Source: Miltoncostaea sp963703045 (GTDB lineage: Bacteria > Actinomycetota > Thermoleophilia > Miltoncostaeales > Miltoncostaeaceae). From it: a stretch of DNA of 64,000 nucleotides. The DNA is taken from the NCBI GenBank assembly GCA_963703045.1, contig OY969782.1:1-64000 (forward strand), given 5' to 3'. The position numbers and the translations under genes were made by a program. Shown here in pieces: positions 23,936-33,863 of this stretch. The first letter of the stretch is position 1, and every line of letters begins with the position of its first letter. Under the pieces are notes generated by a model. The model searched no databases, had not been told where the DNA came from, and saw only the letters and a list, made by a program, of their open reading frames with translations.

Positions 23936-24456
23936 GAGGCGAAGCCGCCGATCAGCAGGGCGTAGGTCTCGTCGAGGTGCTGTGGCATCACGCGTGTGTC
24001 TCCCAGCGCCGGCATGAAGTTCGTGTCGCCCACCCACCGCGGGACGAGGTGCATGTGGACATGATCGGCGATGCCCGCGCCCGCGGCCCGCCCCTGGTTG
24101 ACGCCGATGTTGAAGCCCTGGGGCCGCATGGCCTCGTTCACGACGCCCTGCGCGTGCTGCACGAGCCCCATCATCTCGGTCATGGTGGCCGCGTCGAGGT
24201 GCGCGATCGAGTCGACGTGGGCGTAGGGGACCACCATCAGGTGGCCGTTGTTGTACGGGTACAGGTTCATGATGACGAAGGCGTGCGTCCCGCGGCGCAG
24301 GATGTAGGTGCGCTCGTCGTCGTCGCGCGCCGGCAGGGCGCAGAAGACGCATGCGCCCGCGTCCTCCGGCGCGTCGGCCGACGAGACGTACGCCATGCGC
24401 CAGGGCGACCACATGATGTCCGGCCCCCGCGACGTGGGCGCTCCCCCTACAGCCAT
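23932..24456 (-). CDS. HIT family nucleotide hydrolase/phosphorylase (Ap4A phosphorylase-like)
   Basis: 174 residues if started at ATG 24456; ATG at 24414 (MWSPWRMAYV, often the conserved beginning) is a good alternative. The zinc-type CVFCALPARDDDE and the HIT triad HVHMHLVPR (about residues 131-139) are present, along with NLYPYNNGHLMVVPYAHV. This actinobacterial branch cleaves dinucleoside polyphosphates such as Ap4A. It overlaps the end of corA by ten bases and the start of the phosphomannomutase gene. Confidence 0.9.
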   Translation of the reverse strand: MAVGGAPTSRGPDIMWSPWRMAYVSSADAPEDAGACVFCALPARDDDERTYILRRGTHAFVIMNLYPYNNGHLMVVPYAHVDSIAHLDAATMTEMMGLVQHAQGVVNEAMRPQGFNIGVNQGRAAGAGIADHVHMHLVPRWVGDTNFMPALGDTRVMPQHLDETYALLIGGFAS

Positions 24457-25451
24457 CGCTTGTGCCGGAACCAGAGGATCAGGGAGGCGGCCACGACCGC
24501 CATGAGCGCGAGGGGGGCGATCAGCGACGCGACCCCGCTCTCGCTGAAGGGCAGCACGTTGACGTTCATGCCGTAGATGCTCGCGATCAGCGTCATGGGG
24601 AGGAGGATCGCCGACATGATGGTGAGGTACCGGATGATGTCGTTGAGGCGGTGCGTGATCACCGATTCGTTCGTGGTCTCGAGCGCCTCGGCGACCTCCT
24701 TGTAGTTCTCGAGGAGGTCCCAGATGCGCTCGCTCTTGTTGACGATGTCATCGAAGTAGATCTCGAGGTCCTGCGGCGCGTACCGCTGGTTGCTGCGCTC
24801 GAGCAGCCGCAGCGTCGAGCGCTGCGGCTTGATGATCTTGCGGTAGTTGATGATCTCCTGCTTGATGTTCGAGATGTCGCGCACGAGGTCCTGGCTCTCG
24901 CCCTCGAACAGCTCGTCCTCGATCGAGTCGAGCTTGAAGCCGATCTTGTCGAGGATCGGGAAGCAGTAGTCGTACATCGTGTCGACGATCTCGTAGAGCA
25001 GGTAGCCCGAGCCCTTGCTCATGTACTGCTCGCGGGCGTCCTCGCTGCGCTCGCAGCGCGACCAGAGGGCGCTGAGCGGCTTGAGCGGCTCGTTGGGCAG
25101 GGTGATCACGAGGTCCTCGGCCACGAAGACGTTGAGCTCGGCCGCCTGCAGCCGTCCCGTGCGCTTGTCGAAGCGGGGGAAGTGCAGGACGATGAAGAGG
25201 TAGTCGGCGTACTCGTCGATCTTGGCGCGCTGGCGCCGGCGCGAGAGCACGTCCTCGAGATCGAGCGGGTGGAACTCGTGGTGCTCGGCCAGCCAGGCCG
25301 TCTCGATCTCGGTCGGAGCCTCGATGTTGAGCCAGGTCAGGCCGTGGCTCTCGAGCCGCTGCACGTCCGGGCGGACACGGTCAGGCGCCGACTGCACCGC
25401 CGGCCCCGGCCGGCTCGTCTGGCCTCGGCGGATCTTCGGCAGGCTCGCCAT
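24447..25451 (-). CDS. corA: CorA-family magnesium/cobalt transporter
   Basis: 334 residues from ATG at 25451. A long cytosolic alpha/beta and coiled domain (HPLDLEDVLSRRRQRAKIDE, DKIGFKLDSIEDELFEGES) precedes two C-terminal transmembrane helices. The invariant pore motif YGMNVNVLP lies between TM1 (LTIMSAILLPMTLIASI) and TM2 (LIAPLALMAVVAASLILWF), and the tail RHKRWL is basic as in CorA. It forms a pentameric channel for Mg2+ or Co2+. It is divergent from the alcohol dehydrogenase and followed without gap by the HIT gene. Confidence 0.93.
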   Translation of the reverse strand: MASLPKIRRGQTSRPGPAVQSAPDRVRPDVQRLESHGLTWLNIEAPTEIETAWLAEHHEFHPLDLEDVLSRRRQRAKIDEYADYLFIVLHFPRFDKRTGRLQAAELNVFVAEDLVITLPNEPLKPLSALWSRCERSEDAREQYMSKGSGYLLYEIVDTMYDYCFPILDKIGFKLDSIEDELFEGESQDLVRDISNIKQEIINYRKIIKPQRSTLRLLERSNQRYAPQDLEIYFDDIVNKSERIWDLLENYKEVAEALETTNESVITHRLNDIIRYLTIMSAILLPMTLIASIYGMNVNVLPFSESGVASLIAPLALMAVVAASLILWFRHKRWL

Positions 25452-25630
25452 CGTCCGCCCGCGCGGTGGGTGTCTCGGTGGGTGAGATCGAGGACGGCAC
25501 GCGGCGGATTCTGGCACAGATGGACCGCCCCTCCCTCGCCGGTGCCGCCGGGGGCGGGTGTGGGACCGGGGGCGATGGCGAGGCGTACCATCCCGCGTCA
25601 CCCACGGCCACAGGCAAATCGGAGGTCCGC

Positions 25631-26710
25631 ATGAAGGCGGCGCGCTACCACGGGACCCGGGACGTGCGGGTCGACACGGTGTCCGACCCGGGCATCGCCA
25701 AGCCCTCCGACGCGATCGTCCGCGTCACGAAGGCCTCGATCTGCGGCTCGGATCTCCACTTCTACAACAACGGCGCCGACCTCGGCATGCAGGCCGGCAC
25801 CCGGCTCGGTCACGAGTTCGTCGGGGTCGTCGAGGCCGTCGGCTCGGACGTCGCGAAGGTGAAGGTGGGGGACAGGGTCGTCGCCCCGTTCGTCTTCTCG
25901 GACGGCACCTGCTTCTTCTGCGAGAAGGGCCTCCAGAGCTCGTGCGAGCACGGCGGCATCTTCGGCAGCCCGTTCTGGGGTGAGCACGCCGGCGGCGAGG
26001 TCGAGGGCGGCCAGTCCGAGTTCCTCCGCGTCCCCGAGGCGGACGGCACCCTCGTGGTCATCCCCGAGGCGCTCGCCGGCGCGGCCCACGACCTGGCGGT
26101 GCTGCCGCTCGGCGACGTCTTCTCGACCGGCTACCACGGCGTGATCAACGCGGGCGTGGGCGAGGGCGACGCCGTCGTCGTGCTGGGCGACGGCGCCGTG
26201 GGCGTCTGCGCGGTGCAGGGGGCGGCCCTCAAGAACGCCGGCACGGTCATCCACGTCGGCCACCACGACGACCGCCTGGCCATCTCGGCCGCCAACGGCG
26301 CCACCCACACGATCAACGCCAAGAAGGAGGACCCGGTCGAGGCGATCCGCAACCTGACGCACGGCCGCGGCGCCGACGCCGTCGTGGAGACGATCTCGAG
26401 CAACGCCTCGCTCGAGCGCGCCCTGGCCAGCGTCCGCGACGGCGGGTCGGTCGCGGTGCTCGGCATGAGCCACTTCTTCGAGCCGGTCGATCAGCCCTGG
26501 TCGGCGAGCTTCATGCGCAACATCCACCTGCACCCGGGCGTCTGCCCGTCGCGGGCGTACATCCCCGAGCTGCTCGACGCGCTCGAGGCCGGACGCATCT
26601 CCCCGGGCGTCGTGCTGACCCACGACCTGCCGCTCGACGAGGCCGCGCGCGGCTTCGAGATCATGGACAACCGCGAGGAGGGCTCCATCAAGGTGGCGCT
26701 CACGCCGTAG
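25631..26710 (+). CDS. zinc-dependent alcohol dehydrogenase family protein (MDR superfamily)
   Basis: 359 residues from ATG at 25631, with GGAGG at 25621. Catalytic zinc ligands are Cys in ASICGSDLHFY and His/Glu in LGHEFVGVVE. The structural zinc loop carries three cysteines (GTCFFCEKGLQSSC). The Rossmann motif is VVVLGDGAVGVCAV. The fold matches threonine-dehydrogenase/formaldehyde-dehydrogenase-like enzymes, but the substrate is not evident. It is a single-gene unit: a TACCAT -10 lies at about 25586 with a real leader, and a perfect 32-base palindrome follows the stop. Confidence 0.9.
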   Translation: MKAARYHGTRDVRVDTVSDPGIAKPSDAIVRVTKASICGSDLHFYNNGADLGMQAGTRLGHEFVGVVEAVGSDVAKVKVGDRVVAPFVFSDGTCFFCEKGLQSSCEHGGIFGSPFWGEHAGGEVEGGQSEFLRVPEADGTLVVIPEALAGAAHDLAVLPLGDVFSTGYHGVINAGVGEGDAVVVLGDGAVGVCAVQGAALKNAGTVIHVGHHDDRLAISAANGATHTINAKKEDPVEAIRNLTHGRGADAVVETISSNASLERALASVRDGGSVAVLGMSHFFEPVDQPWSASFMRNIHLHPGVCPSRAYIPELLDALEAGRISPGVVLTHDLPLDEAARGFEIMDNREEGSIKVALTP

Positions 26711-26717
26711 CCGGCCG

Positions 26718-26749
26718 CGGGGGCCCGGAGGACGTCCTCCGGGCCCCCG
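26718..26749. terminator. perfect 32-base palindrome after adh
   Basis: CGGGGGCCCGGAGGAC (26718-26733) is followed at once by its exact reverse complement (26734-26749), with no loop and no T-tract. Eight bases after a stop codon, a transcription terminator is most likely; a dimeric protein site is possible. Confidence 0.55.
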
Positions 26750-26879
26750 GCGTGGCGTGGCGCGCACGATCGGCCGTGCGCGGGCGGCCCCCGTGATCCA
26801 GACTCCCAGGCAGGGACCTCGGCGAGGACCGGGGCGACGGCGATCCGATCATGTGGTCACGCGACCGGGGAGACGCCCG

Positions 26880-27428
26880 ATGGGCCGCACTCAGTACTAC
26901 ACCGCCACGAGCCTGGACGGCTTCATCGCCGCGCCCGGGGACTCGCTCGACTGGCTGCTGTCGCGCGAGACCGACGCGGACGCGCCGATGGCCTACGGGG
27001 CGTTCATCGGCGACGTGGGCGCGATGGCGATGGGGGCGACCACGTACCGGTGGCTCCTCGGGCACGAGTTCGCCGGCGCGGACCCGTCGGAGTGGGTCTG
27101 GCCGTACGAGATCCCGTGCTGGGTCTTCACCCATCGCCGGCTCGACGTGCCCCCCGGCGCGGACGTGGTGCTCACGAGCGACGACGTCGGGACGGTCCAC
27201 GCGGCGATGTCGGCCGCCGCCGGCGAGCGCAACATCTGGCTCGTCGGGGGAGGGGACCTCGTCGGCCAGTTCGCCGAGCGTGACCTGCTGGACGAGGTGA
27301 TCGTCTCGATCGCCCCGGTCACCCTGGGCGCCGGGGCGCCCCTGCTGCCGCGACACGTGGAGCTGCGGCGCGAGGAGATCGCGGCCAACGGCGAGTTCGT
27401 CTGCGCGCGGTTCTCGGTCGTGCGCTGA
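26880..27428 (+). CDS. dihydrofolate reductase family protein (RibD C-terminal domain)
   Basis: 182 residues from ATG at 26880 (GGGGAGA seven bases upstream). Diagnostic segments are YYTATSLDGFIAAPGDSLDW, MAMGATTYRWLL, IWLVGGGDLVGQFAERDLLD and VTLGAGAPLLP. This family reduces pteridine- or pyrimidine-like substrates with NADPH; many members are uncharacterised and confer no antifolate phenotype. It is convergent with the response-regulator gene, whose stop is 36 bases away. Confidence 0.87.
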   Translation: MGRTQYYTATSLDGFIAAPGDSLDWLLSRETDADAPMAYGAFIGDVGAMAMGATTYRWLLGHEFAGADPSEWVWPYEIPCWVFTHRRLDVPPGADVVLTSDDVGTVHAAMSAAAGERNIWLVGGGDLVGQFAERDLLDEVIVSIAPVTLGAGAPLLPRHVELRREEIAANGEFVCARFSVVR

Positions 27429-27464
27429 GCGACGGTGCCGCGATGCCGCGGCGGCCGCCGGGGC

Positions 27465-28143
27465 CTATTCGATCAGGCCGTTGCGGTACGCGTACCGCGT
27501 CGCCTCGGTGCGGTTGCCCACGCCGAGCTTGCGGTAGATGTTCGAGAGGTGGAACTTCACCGTCTGCTCGGTGACGTAGAGCTTGCTGGCGATGTCGAGG
27601 TTCGACAGGCCCTCGGCGACCAGGCGCAGGATCGAGAGCTCCCGGTCGGTGAGGCCCGCCGGGGTGGCCGGAACCGCCGCCCGATGGGGCCGAGCCGCCC
27701 TCGCCCCCGCGACCGCGCGGGTGGTAGACCGTGCCCTCGACGACCTGGCGGATCGTGGACGGCAGGTCGAGCGGGTTGATCGACTTGACCACGTACCCCG
27801 AGGCGCCCTGGTGGAGCGCCTGGTCGATGTGCTCGGAGTCCTCGAACATCGACAGGATGATGATCTTGAGGTCCGGGTAGTCCTTGCGGAGCGCCGCGAG
27901 CGTGGTGAGCCCGTCGCCCTTGGGCATGCGGAGGTCGAGGATCACGACGTCCGGACGCACGCGCGGGACGAGGGTCAGCATCTCCTCGCCGCTCATCGCC
28001 TCGCCGACGACCTTGATGTCGGGGGCGGTCTCGAGGGCCCGCTTGATCCCGTCCAGCATCAACCGGTGGTCGTCCGCGATGGCGACCCGGAGGGGGGTGG
28101 TAGCGGGGCTTGTCGGGGGGTTCGACACGTCTGTGGTGGCCAC
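27465..28143 (-). pseudogene. NarL/LuxR-type response regulator, frameshifted between receiver and HTH domains
   Basis: GTG at 28143 opens a receiver domain: acidic pair in VAIADDHRLML, phospho-Asp in VVILDLRMPKGDG, Lys in GYVVKSINP. After VVEGTVYHP the frame slips by one base, somewhere in 27660-27725. The next frame encodes the linker and a complete LuxR HTH (LTDRELSILRLVAEGLSNLD, then YVTEQTVKFHLSNIYRKLGV) ending at TAG 27465. Length is 3n+1, consistent with one extra base. Both halves are otherwise intact, so a sequencing insertion is likelier than a dead gene. With the histidine kinase at 28866 it probably forms a two-component pair. A GATAGA box near the start suggests a leaderless mRNA. 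Confidence 0.8.
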
Positions 28144-28217
28144 GTCTCGTCTATCGGCCCCGGTGCCGGTGGTCTTGAGCGGGGCGGCGCCACACTAACG
28201 CCTCCCGCGGCCGTCGC

Positions 28218-28250
28218 AAAAAACCCGCCGTCCCGCAGGCGCCGCGACGG
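28218..28250 (-). terminator. hairpin plus T6 downstream of single-domain response regulator
   Basis: Read on the minus strand, GC-rich dyad sequence (CCGTC ... GACGG) is followed by TTTTTT (28223-28218), a rare homopolymer in this DNA. It lies just after the stop at 28255 and before the next minus-strand gene. Confidence 0.5.
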
Positions 28251-28254
28251 TCGG

Positions 28255-28635
28255 TCAGGCGGTCCCCGGGACCGGCCCGTAGCGCTTGATGGCGTCCACG
28301 ATCTCGCGGGCGGGACCGCCCTTGACGAGGTACTCGGCCGCGCCGCCGGCGAGGCCGGCGGCGATCTCCTGCTCCTTGTCGCCCACCGACAGCATCAGCA
28401 CGGTGACGTCCGGGTGCTGGGCCTTGAGCGCGTAGGTCGCCTCGAGGCCGTCGAGGCCGGGCATGGAGACGTCCATCAGGACCACGTCGGGCTGTAGCTC
28501 GTCGGCCAGCTCGAGGGCGGCGGCGCCGTCTCCGGCCTCGGCCACGACGACGATGTCGGGGTCGCGCTCGAGCAGTCGGCGCAGGACACCGCGGAAGCGG
28601 GCATTGTCATCCGCGAGGAGCACGCGCACCAGCAA
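28255..28635 (-). CDS. stand-alone receiver-domain response regulator
   Basis: 126 residues. TTG at 28635 is preferred because GGGAGGG lies eight bases upstream; GTG at 28629 is the alternative. The receiver domain is complete (VLLADDNARF, phospho-Asp in VVLMDVSMPGLDG, LMLSVG with Ser at the switch position, Lys in YLVKGG) and ends with no output domain. It may relay or sink phosphate, or act by protein contact. It is divergent from the histidine kinase gene and 111 bases upstream of the LuxR-type regulator. Confidence 0.85.
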   Translation of the reverse strand: MLVRVLLADDNARFRGVLRRLLERDPDIVVVAEAGDGAAALELADELQPDVVLMDVSMPGLDGLEATYALKAQHPDVTVLMLSVGDKEQEIAAGLAGGAAEYLVKGGPAREIVDAIKRYGPVPGTA

Positions 28636-28851
28636 CGAAGCGACCCTCCCTCTCGGGCTCCACGGCCAGGCGGTCCGTGATGAGCAGGACCCTACGCCGC
28701 TCTGCGCACCCGGTCGCCTAGTCGCCTTGGTAGTTCGGAGTATCAGGAGGTATAGGGGACAGGACCCCCCGAGACGAGCCCCCACGCGGGGGATCTTGTC
28801 GTGTAAGGGGACCGCCGGGGGCGCACGCCCGACCCGGCGCGGCGGGTTCAC

Positions 28852-28857
28852 TACGAT
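28852..28857 (+). promoter_or_regulatory. -10 box of histidine kinase gene
   Basis: TACGAT ends eight bases before ATG at 28866; no Shine-Dalgarno. The 230-base divergent region (28636-28865) also contains the hairpin CCCCCACGCGGGGG near 28783; otherwise I see nothing distinct in it. Confidence 0.45.
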
Positions 28858-28865
28858 GGTGTCCG

Positions 28866-30068
28866 ATGGCGCTCGCCCCGGACTCCTCGATGAACAGCGC
28901 GGTCGCGGCCCTCGTGGCGGTCACGTCGTGCGACACCGATCCGGTGCGCGGCGACGATGCGGTGCGCGACGTCGCCGAGGCCGTGCGCCGAGCCGCATCG
29001 GCGGATCTGGCGATGGTATGGGTCCACGACCCCCGCGAGGCCGCCGGGCGGCTGGTGGCGGCGATCGGCGTGCCCGACGACGCGAGCGCGATCGCGGCCG
29101 AGGCGATGGACGCCCACACGGCCCCCGACGAGGTCGAGCTCGGACCGGAGACGGGCGGGCCCCTGCAGGAGGCGCTCGCCGCCCTCGGGGCCCCCCGGGG
29201 CCTGGCGCTGCCGGTCGCGAGCGCGTCGGGCGGGCTGGTCGTGGTCGCGGGATCCTCGCCCGACGTCGACGATCCGCTGCGCCGGCACGCCGTGCGCGTC
29301 GGCGCCGAGCGCATCGCCGCGGTGCTCGACGCGGCGCGCATGCGCGACAACCTCGAGCGCGCGATGGCGCAGATCCTCGTGACCGACGAGCGCATGCTCG
29401 GGCGCATGGGTCTCGACATCCACGACGGACCGACGCAGCAGCTCTCGGTGGCGATGCTCGAGGTGCAGCTGCTCGAGGCCGATCTGGCCGACGCCGAGGA
29501 CGCCGATCTGCCCGAGTCGCTGCGCCCGGCGCTCAACCGCATCTACGAGACGGTCGGCGGGGCGCTGCACGAGATGCGCGAGCTCATCGGGCACCTGCGC
29601 CCGGCCCAGTTCGAGGACCGGCGGCTCTCGGACATCCTGCAGGACGCCGTCACCGCCTTCGCGGCGCGGGCCGACTGCGAGGTCGAGGCGGAGTGGGACG
29701 GCGACTTCCCGGTCAACGGCGTGTCGATCACGCAGCGCATCACCCTCTACCGCATCCTCCAGGAGACGCTCACCAACGCGCAGCGGCACGGCCAGGCCGG
29801 CAGGGTGCGGGTGCGGGCCGCCGAGGACGAGGACGGCGTCACGCTCGAGGTGGCCGACGACGGTCGGGGCTTCGACACCGAGGCGGTGCAGCGACGGCGC
29901 CCCGGCACGCCGCTCGCCCGCTTCGGCCTCTACGGCATGCGCGATCGCGCCCAGATCCTCGGCGGCTCGTTCGACATCGCGAGCGTCGCGGGCGAGGGCA
30001 CCGAGGTGCGCGTCTTCCTGCCGCGCTGGACGGGGCATTCCCAGGAGGTGGCGGTCGATGTGGCCTGA
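28866..30068 (+). CDS. NarL-family sensor histidine kinase (GAF-like, HisKA_3, HATPase)
   Basis: 400 residues from ATG at 28866. Residues 1-165 form a GAF-like sensor without membrane spans, so the kinase is cytosolic. HisKA_3 carries the phospho-His in DIHDGPTQQLS (His186). The ATPase domain has the N-box in LQETLTNAQRHG, G1 VADDGRGFD and G2 FGLYGMRDRAQILGG. Kinases of this class phosphorylate NarL/LuxR-type regulators, here probably the divergent regulators at 28255 and 27465. Its last 11 bases overlap trpF, placing a signalling gene at the head of a tryptophan gene row, which is unusual. Confidence 0.9.
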   Translation: MALAPDSSMNSAVAALVAVTSCDTDPVRGDDAVRDVAEAVRRAASADLAMVWVHDPREAAGRLVAAIGVPDDASAIAAEAMDAHTAPDEVELGPETGGPLQEALAALGAPRGLALPVASASGGLVVVAGSSPDVDDPLRRHAVRVGAERIAAVLDAARMRDNLERAMAQILVTDERMLGRMGLDIHDGPTQQLSVAMLEVQLLEADLADAEDADLPESLRPALNRIYETVGGALHEMRELIGHLRPAQFEDRRLSDILQDAVTAFAARADCEVEAEWDGDFPVNGVSITQRITLYRILQETLTNAQRHGQAGRVRVRAAEDEDGVTLEVADDGRGFDTEAVQRRRPGTPLARFGLYGMRDRAQILGGSFDIASVAGEGTEVRVFLPRWTGHSQEVAVDVA

Positions 30069-30707
30069 GGGCGGCGGGGTCGCGGTGAAGGTGTGCGGCA
30101 TCACGCGCGTGGACGACGCGCGGCGGTGCGCCGAGCTGCGGGTGTGGGGCATCGGCCTGGTCTTCGCCGAGGGCAGCCCCCGGCGGGTCGGCGAGCGGCG
30201 CGCCGCCGAGGTGGTGGCGGCCCTGCCCGCGACCGTCGCGCGGGTCGGCGTCTTCGTGGGCTCGTCCGCGCGGGAGATGGCGGGCGTCGCGCGCCGCGTG
30301 GGGCTGACGCACCTGCAGGTGCACGGAGACGACGCCGACCCGCTCGGGGCGGCCGCCGCGAGCGGCCTGCCGGTGGTCGAGGGCATCCGCGTCGACGGCC
30401 CCGCGGCGCTCGAGCGGGCACGCGCGAGCGCCGCCGACATGGTGCTGCTCGACGCCGCCGTGGTCGGCCTGCACGGCGGCACGGGCACGGCCTTCGACTG
30501 GGCGCTGCTCGAAGGGGCGCCCCTGGGACGGCCCTTCGCCCTCGCCGGCGGCCTGCGGCCCGACAACGTCGCCGACGCCATCGTGCGGCTGCGGCCCGCC
30601 CTCGTCGACGTGTCGAGCGGCGTCGAGTCGGCCCCCGGCCACAAGGACGACGCCCGCGTGGAGGCCTTCGTCGCCGCCGTCGCCGGCGCCCGGCGAAGGG
30701 CCGTCGC

Positions 30708-30711
<4 letters not shown>
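30058..30711 (+). CDS. trpF: phosphoribosylanthranilate isomerase
   Basis: 217 residues from ATG at 30058, inside the end of the kinase gene (GGAGG eight bases upstream). Catalytic Cys in VKVCGITR and Asp in MVLLDAAVV, plus the phosphate-binding ALAGGLRPDNV and VDVSSGVES, identify TrpF, a TIM barrel. It catalyses the Amadori rearrangement of phosphoribosylanthranilate in tryptophan synthesis. The stop overlaps the trpB start (GTGA). trpE, G, D and C are not in the window. Confidence 0.94.
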
Positions 30712-31902
<1,191 letters not shown>

Positions 31903-31910
<8 letters not shown>

Positions 31911-32715
31911 GGGCGGGGAGCGCATCCGCGCGGCCTTCGCCGACGCGGGCCGGCCGCTGTTCATGCCCTACGTCATGGGCGGGTACCCCGATCTGGCGGC
32001 GAGCGCCGAGCACGCCGCCGCGGCCTGCGCCCACTCCGACCTGATCGAGCTCGGCATCCCCTTCTCGGACCCGCTGGCCGACGGGCCGACGATCCAGGCG
32101 GCCGGGCAGCGGGCGCTCGAGGGCGGCACCCGTCCCGAGGATGTGATCGAGATCGCGGAGGGCCTGCGCGGCGGGCCTCCGGTGGTGCTGATGACCTACG
32201 TCAACGTCGTGCTGGCGGCGGGTGCCCGTGCGTTCATGGAGCGCGCCGCCCGCGCGGGCGTCGCGGGGGTGATCCTGCCCGACCTGCCGATCGACGAGGG
32301 CGACGAGGTGCGCGCGCAGGCCGCCCGCGCCGGCATCTCGGTGACGCCGCTCGCCGCCCCCACGAGCGGCGACGACCGGCTGGACGCCATCGGCCGCCGC
32401 GCGGACGGCTTCGTGTACTGCGTCGCGGTGACGGGGGTGACCGGCGGGGAGGTGGCGGTCGACGACGCCCTGCGCGGCTTCCTCGCCCGGGCCCGCGACC
32501 GCATCGAGGCCCCGTTGGCCGTGGGGTTCGGCATCCGCACCCCCGCCCACGTCGCGGCCATCGGCGAGATCGCCGACGGGGTGATCGTCGCCAGCGAGTT
32601 GATCCGTCGGATCGACGCGGCCGCCGACGCGGCCGCGGCCACGGCCGAGGTGGAGGACTTCTGCCGCGAGGCGGTCGCCGCCCTGCGCGACGTCGCCCCG
32701 GCGCCCCGCGCGTGA
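31903..32715 (+). CDS. trpA: tryptophan synthase alpha chain
   Basis: 270 residues from ATG at 31903. The catalytic Glu and Asp are in IELGIPFSDPLADGP, followed by MTYVNVVLAAG, GVILPDLPIDEG and VGFGIRTPAHVA. The TIM barrel splits indole-3-glycerol phosphate to indole and glyceraldehyde-3-P. Length is normal. The stop overlaps the start of the amidase-like gene (GTGA at 32712), which is therefore translated as a fourth gene of this row. Confidence 0.97.
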
Positions 32716-33419
32716 TCGCGTCGCCTCCGGCGCCGCACGCCCTCGCGGCGAGCGCGCCGGTGGTCTGGGTGCAGGCCGGTCACCAGGCGCCGCGCGAGCC
32801 CGGGTACGCCGCCCAGACGGGCGCCGGGGCAGGCCCGTTCGGCAGCGAGATCGGCTTCACCGTGAGGTTGCAGCGCCGGCTGGTGACCCGTCTGCGCGCG
32901 GCCGGCATCGACGCGCGCCGCACCCCCGGCCGGCTGACCCCGCTCGGCGCGCGCGGCGCCGTCTTCATCAGCCTCCACCACGATGCGGTGGGCGGCCGCG
33001 CGGGCGTGGGGCACCCCTTCGCCGGCGCCCGCGAGAACTGGTACCACGGCGAGGGCGGCGGTCCCCCGAGCCCGGTGCCGTACGCCGACAGCGCCCCCCA
33101 TCGCCGGGCTTTCCCGGTGACCCGGGCGGTCGAGCGCCGCTCCGGTGATCTGGCGCGGCGCATCGCCTCGACCTTCGGGCGCCTGCACGCGACGGCGCCC
33201 GGCGCCGGATCGTCCTTCGGCGGTGTCGAGCCCCGCGCCGGCAACCCGCGGATGACCCGCTTCCACGGCTTCTTCCGCACCCGTGCGGCCGCCCGCGTCA
33301 TCGTCGAGGCCGGCGCGGCCGGGGTCGACGACGCGTTCCTGCGCCGCGTCGATCCGATCGCGCACTCGGTGACGGTCGCCATCCGCAGCCACCTGAGGGC
33401 GCGCGGGCTGCTGCGCTGA
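32712..33419 (+). CDS. N-acetylmuramoyl-L-alanine amidase-like protein (Amidase_3 fold)
   Basis: 235 residues from GTG at 32712. The zinc ligands of Amidase_3 can be placed: His in VWVQAGHQAP, Glu in FGSEIGFTVRL and His in FISLHHDAV, with the catalytic Glu in ARVIVEAGAAG. A clear signal peptide is missing: the N-terminus is only MIASPPAPHALAASAPVV. Location is therefore uncertain, and export may use a weak signal or the protein may act on other amides. Its place behind trpA by stop-start overlap is odd for a cell-wall enzyme. Confidence 0.75.
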   Translation: MIASPPAPHALAASAPVVWVQAGHQAPREPGYAAQTGAGAGPFGSEIGFTVRLQRRLVTRLRAAGIDARRTPGRLTPLGARGAVFISLHHDAVGGRAGVGHPFAGARENWYHGEGGGPPSPVPYADSAPHRRAFPVTRAVERRSGDLARRIASTFGRLHATAPGAGSSFGGVEPRAGNPRMTRFHGFFRTRAAARVIVEAGAAGVDDAFLRRVDPIAHSVTVAIRSHLRARGLLR

Positions 33420-33421
33420 GC

Positions 33422-33814
33422 TCAGCCGGCGGCGGCCGCGAGCATGCCGGCGACCAGGGCCGCGCGCGCCGTCCAGGCCGCTGTGCGGATCCAGTTGCCC
33501 CGCACGAGGCGGCGGTGGCCGTCGGCGTCGAGGCCGCGGAGCATCTCGCGGTGCAGCGGCACCTGCAGCAGGGCGGTGGTGGCCCAGATGACCGCGACGA
33601 GGACCACCCCGGCCACCGCCGCCGCGCGCGGCACCCCGTCGGGCGGCGTGGCGACGAGCGCGAGCGCCGTGACGGCCTCGACGACCATGGGCCCGCCGAC
33701 CACCCGGCCGGTGCGGCTCTGGTGCTCGGCGGCGAGCCGGCGCGACCCCTCGGTGCCGGCGTGGCCGAGCAGCGGGTAGTGCACGACCTGTACGAACCAG
33801 ATGATCCCGGTCAT
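33422..33814 (-). CDS. small four-helix membrane protein of unknown function
   Basis: 130 residues from ATG at 33814. Conserved-looking start MTGIIWFVQVVHYPLLGHAG and LQVPLHREM ... RLVRGNWIRTAAWTARA, with hydrophobic segments at about 1-15, 43-57, 67-83 and 110-128. The reading frame continues upstream as hydrophobic sequence (LILLIVNAAATLA) without a standard start codon, so the true start may be a rare codon about 39 bases earlier. The family is unnamed as far as I can tell. It converges on the amidase gene with two bases between stops. Confidence 0.6.
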   Translation of the reverse strand: MTGIIWFVQVVHYPLLGHAGTEGSRRLAAEHQSRTGRVVGGPMVVEAVTALALVATPPDGVPRAAAVAGVVLVAVIWATTALLQVPLHREMLRGLDADGHRRLVRGNWIRTAAWTARAALVAGMLAAAAG

Positions 33815-33863
33815 CGCGAGCGTGGCCGCCGCGTTGACGATGAGGAGGATCAGGCCGTCGCCC

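Noticed and set aside
27660..27725. Programmed ribosomal frameshifting as explanation of the LuxR-regulator break
   Set aside because: No slippery heptamer or downstream pseudoknot is evident, and the same one-base-insertion pattern occurs in unrelated genes, so an error is simpler.
28636..28865. A small gene or riboswitch in the divergent region upstream of the kinase
   Set aside because: Short frames there lack ribosome sites and the hairpin near 28783 has no recognisable aptamer; a leaderless promoter explains the start.
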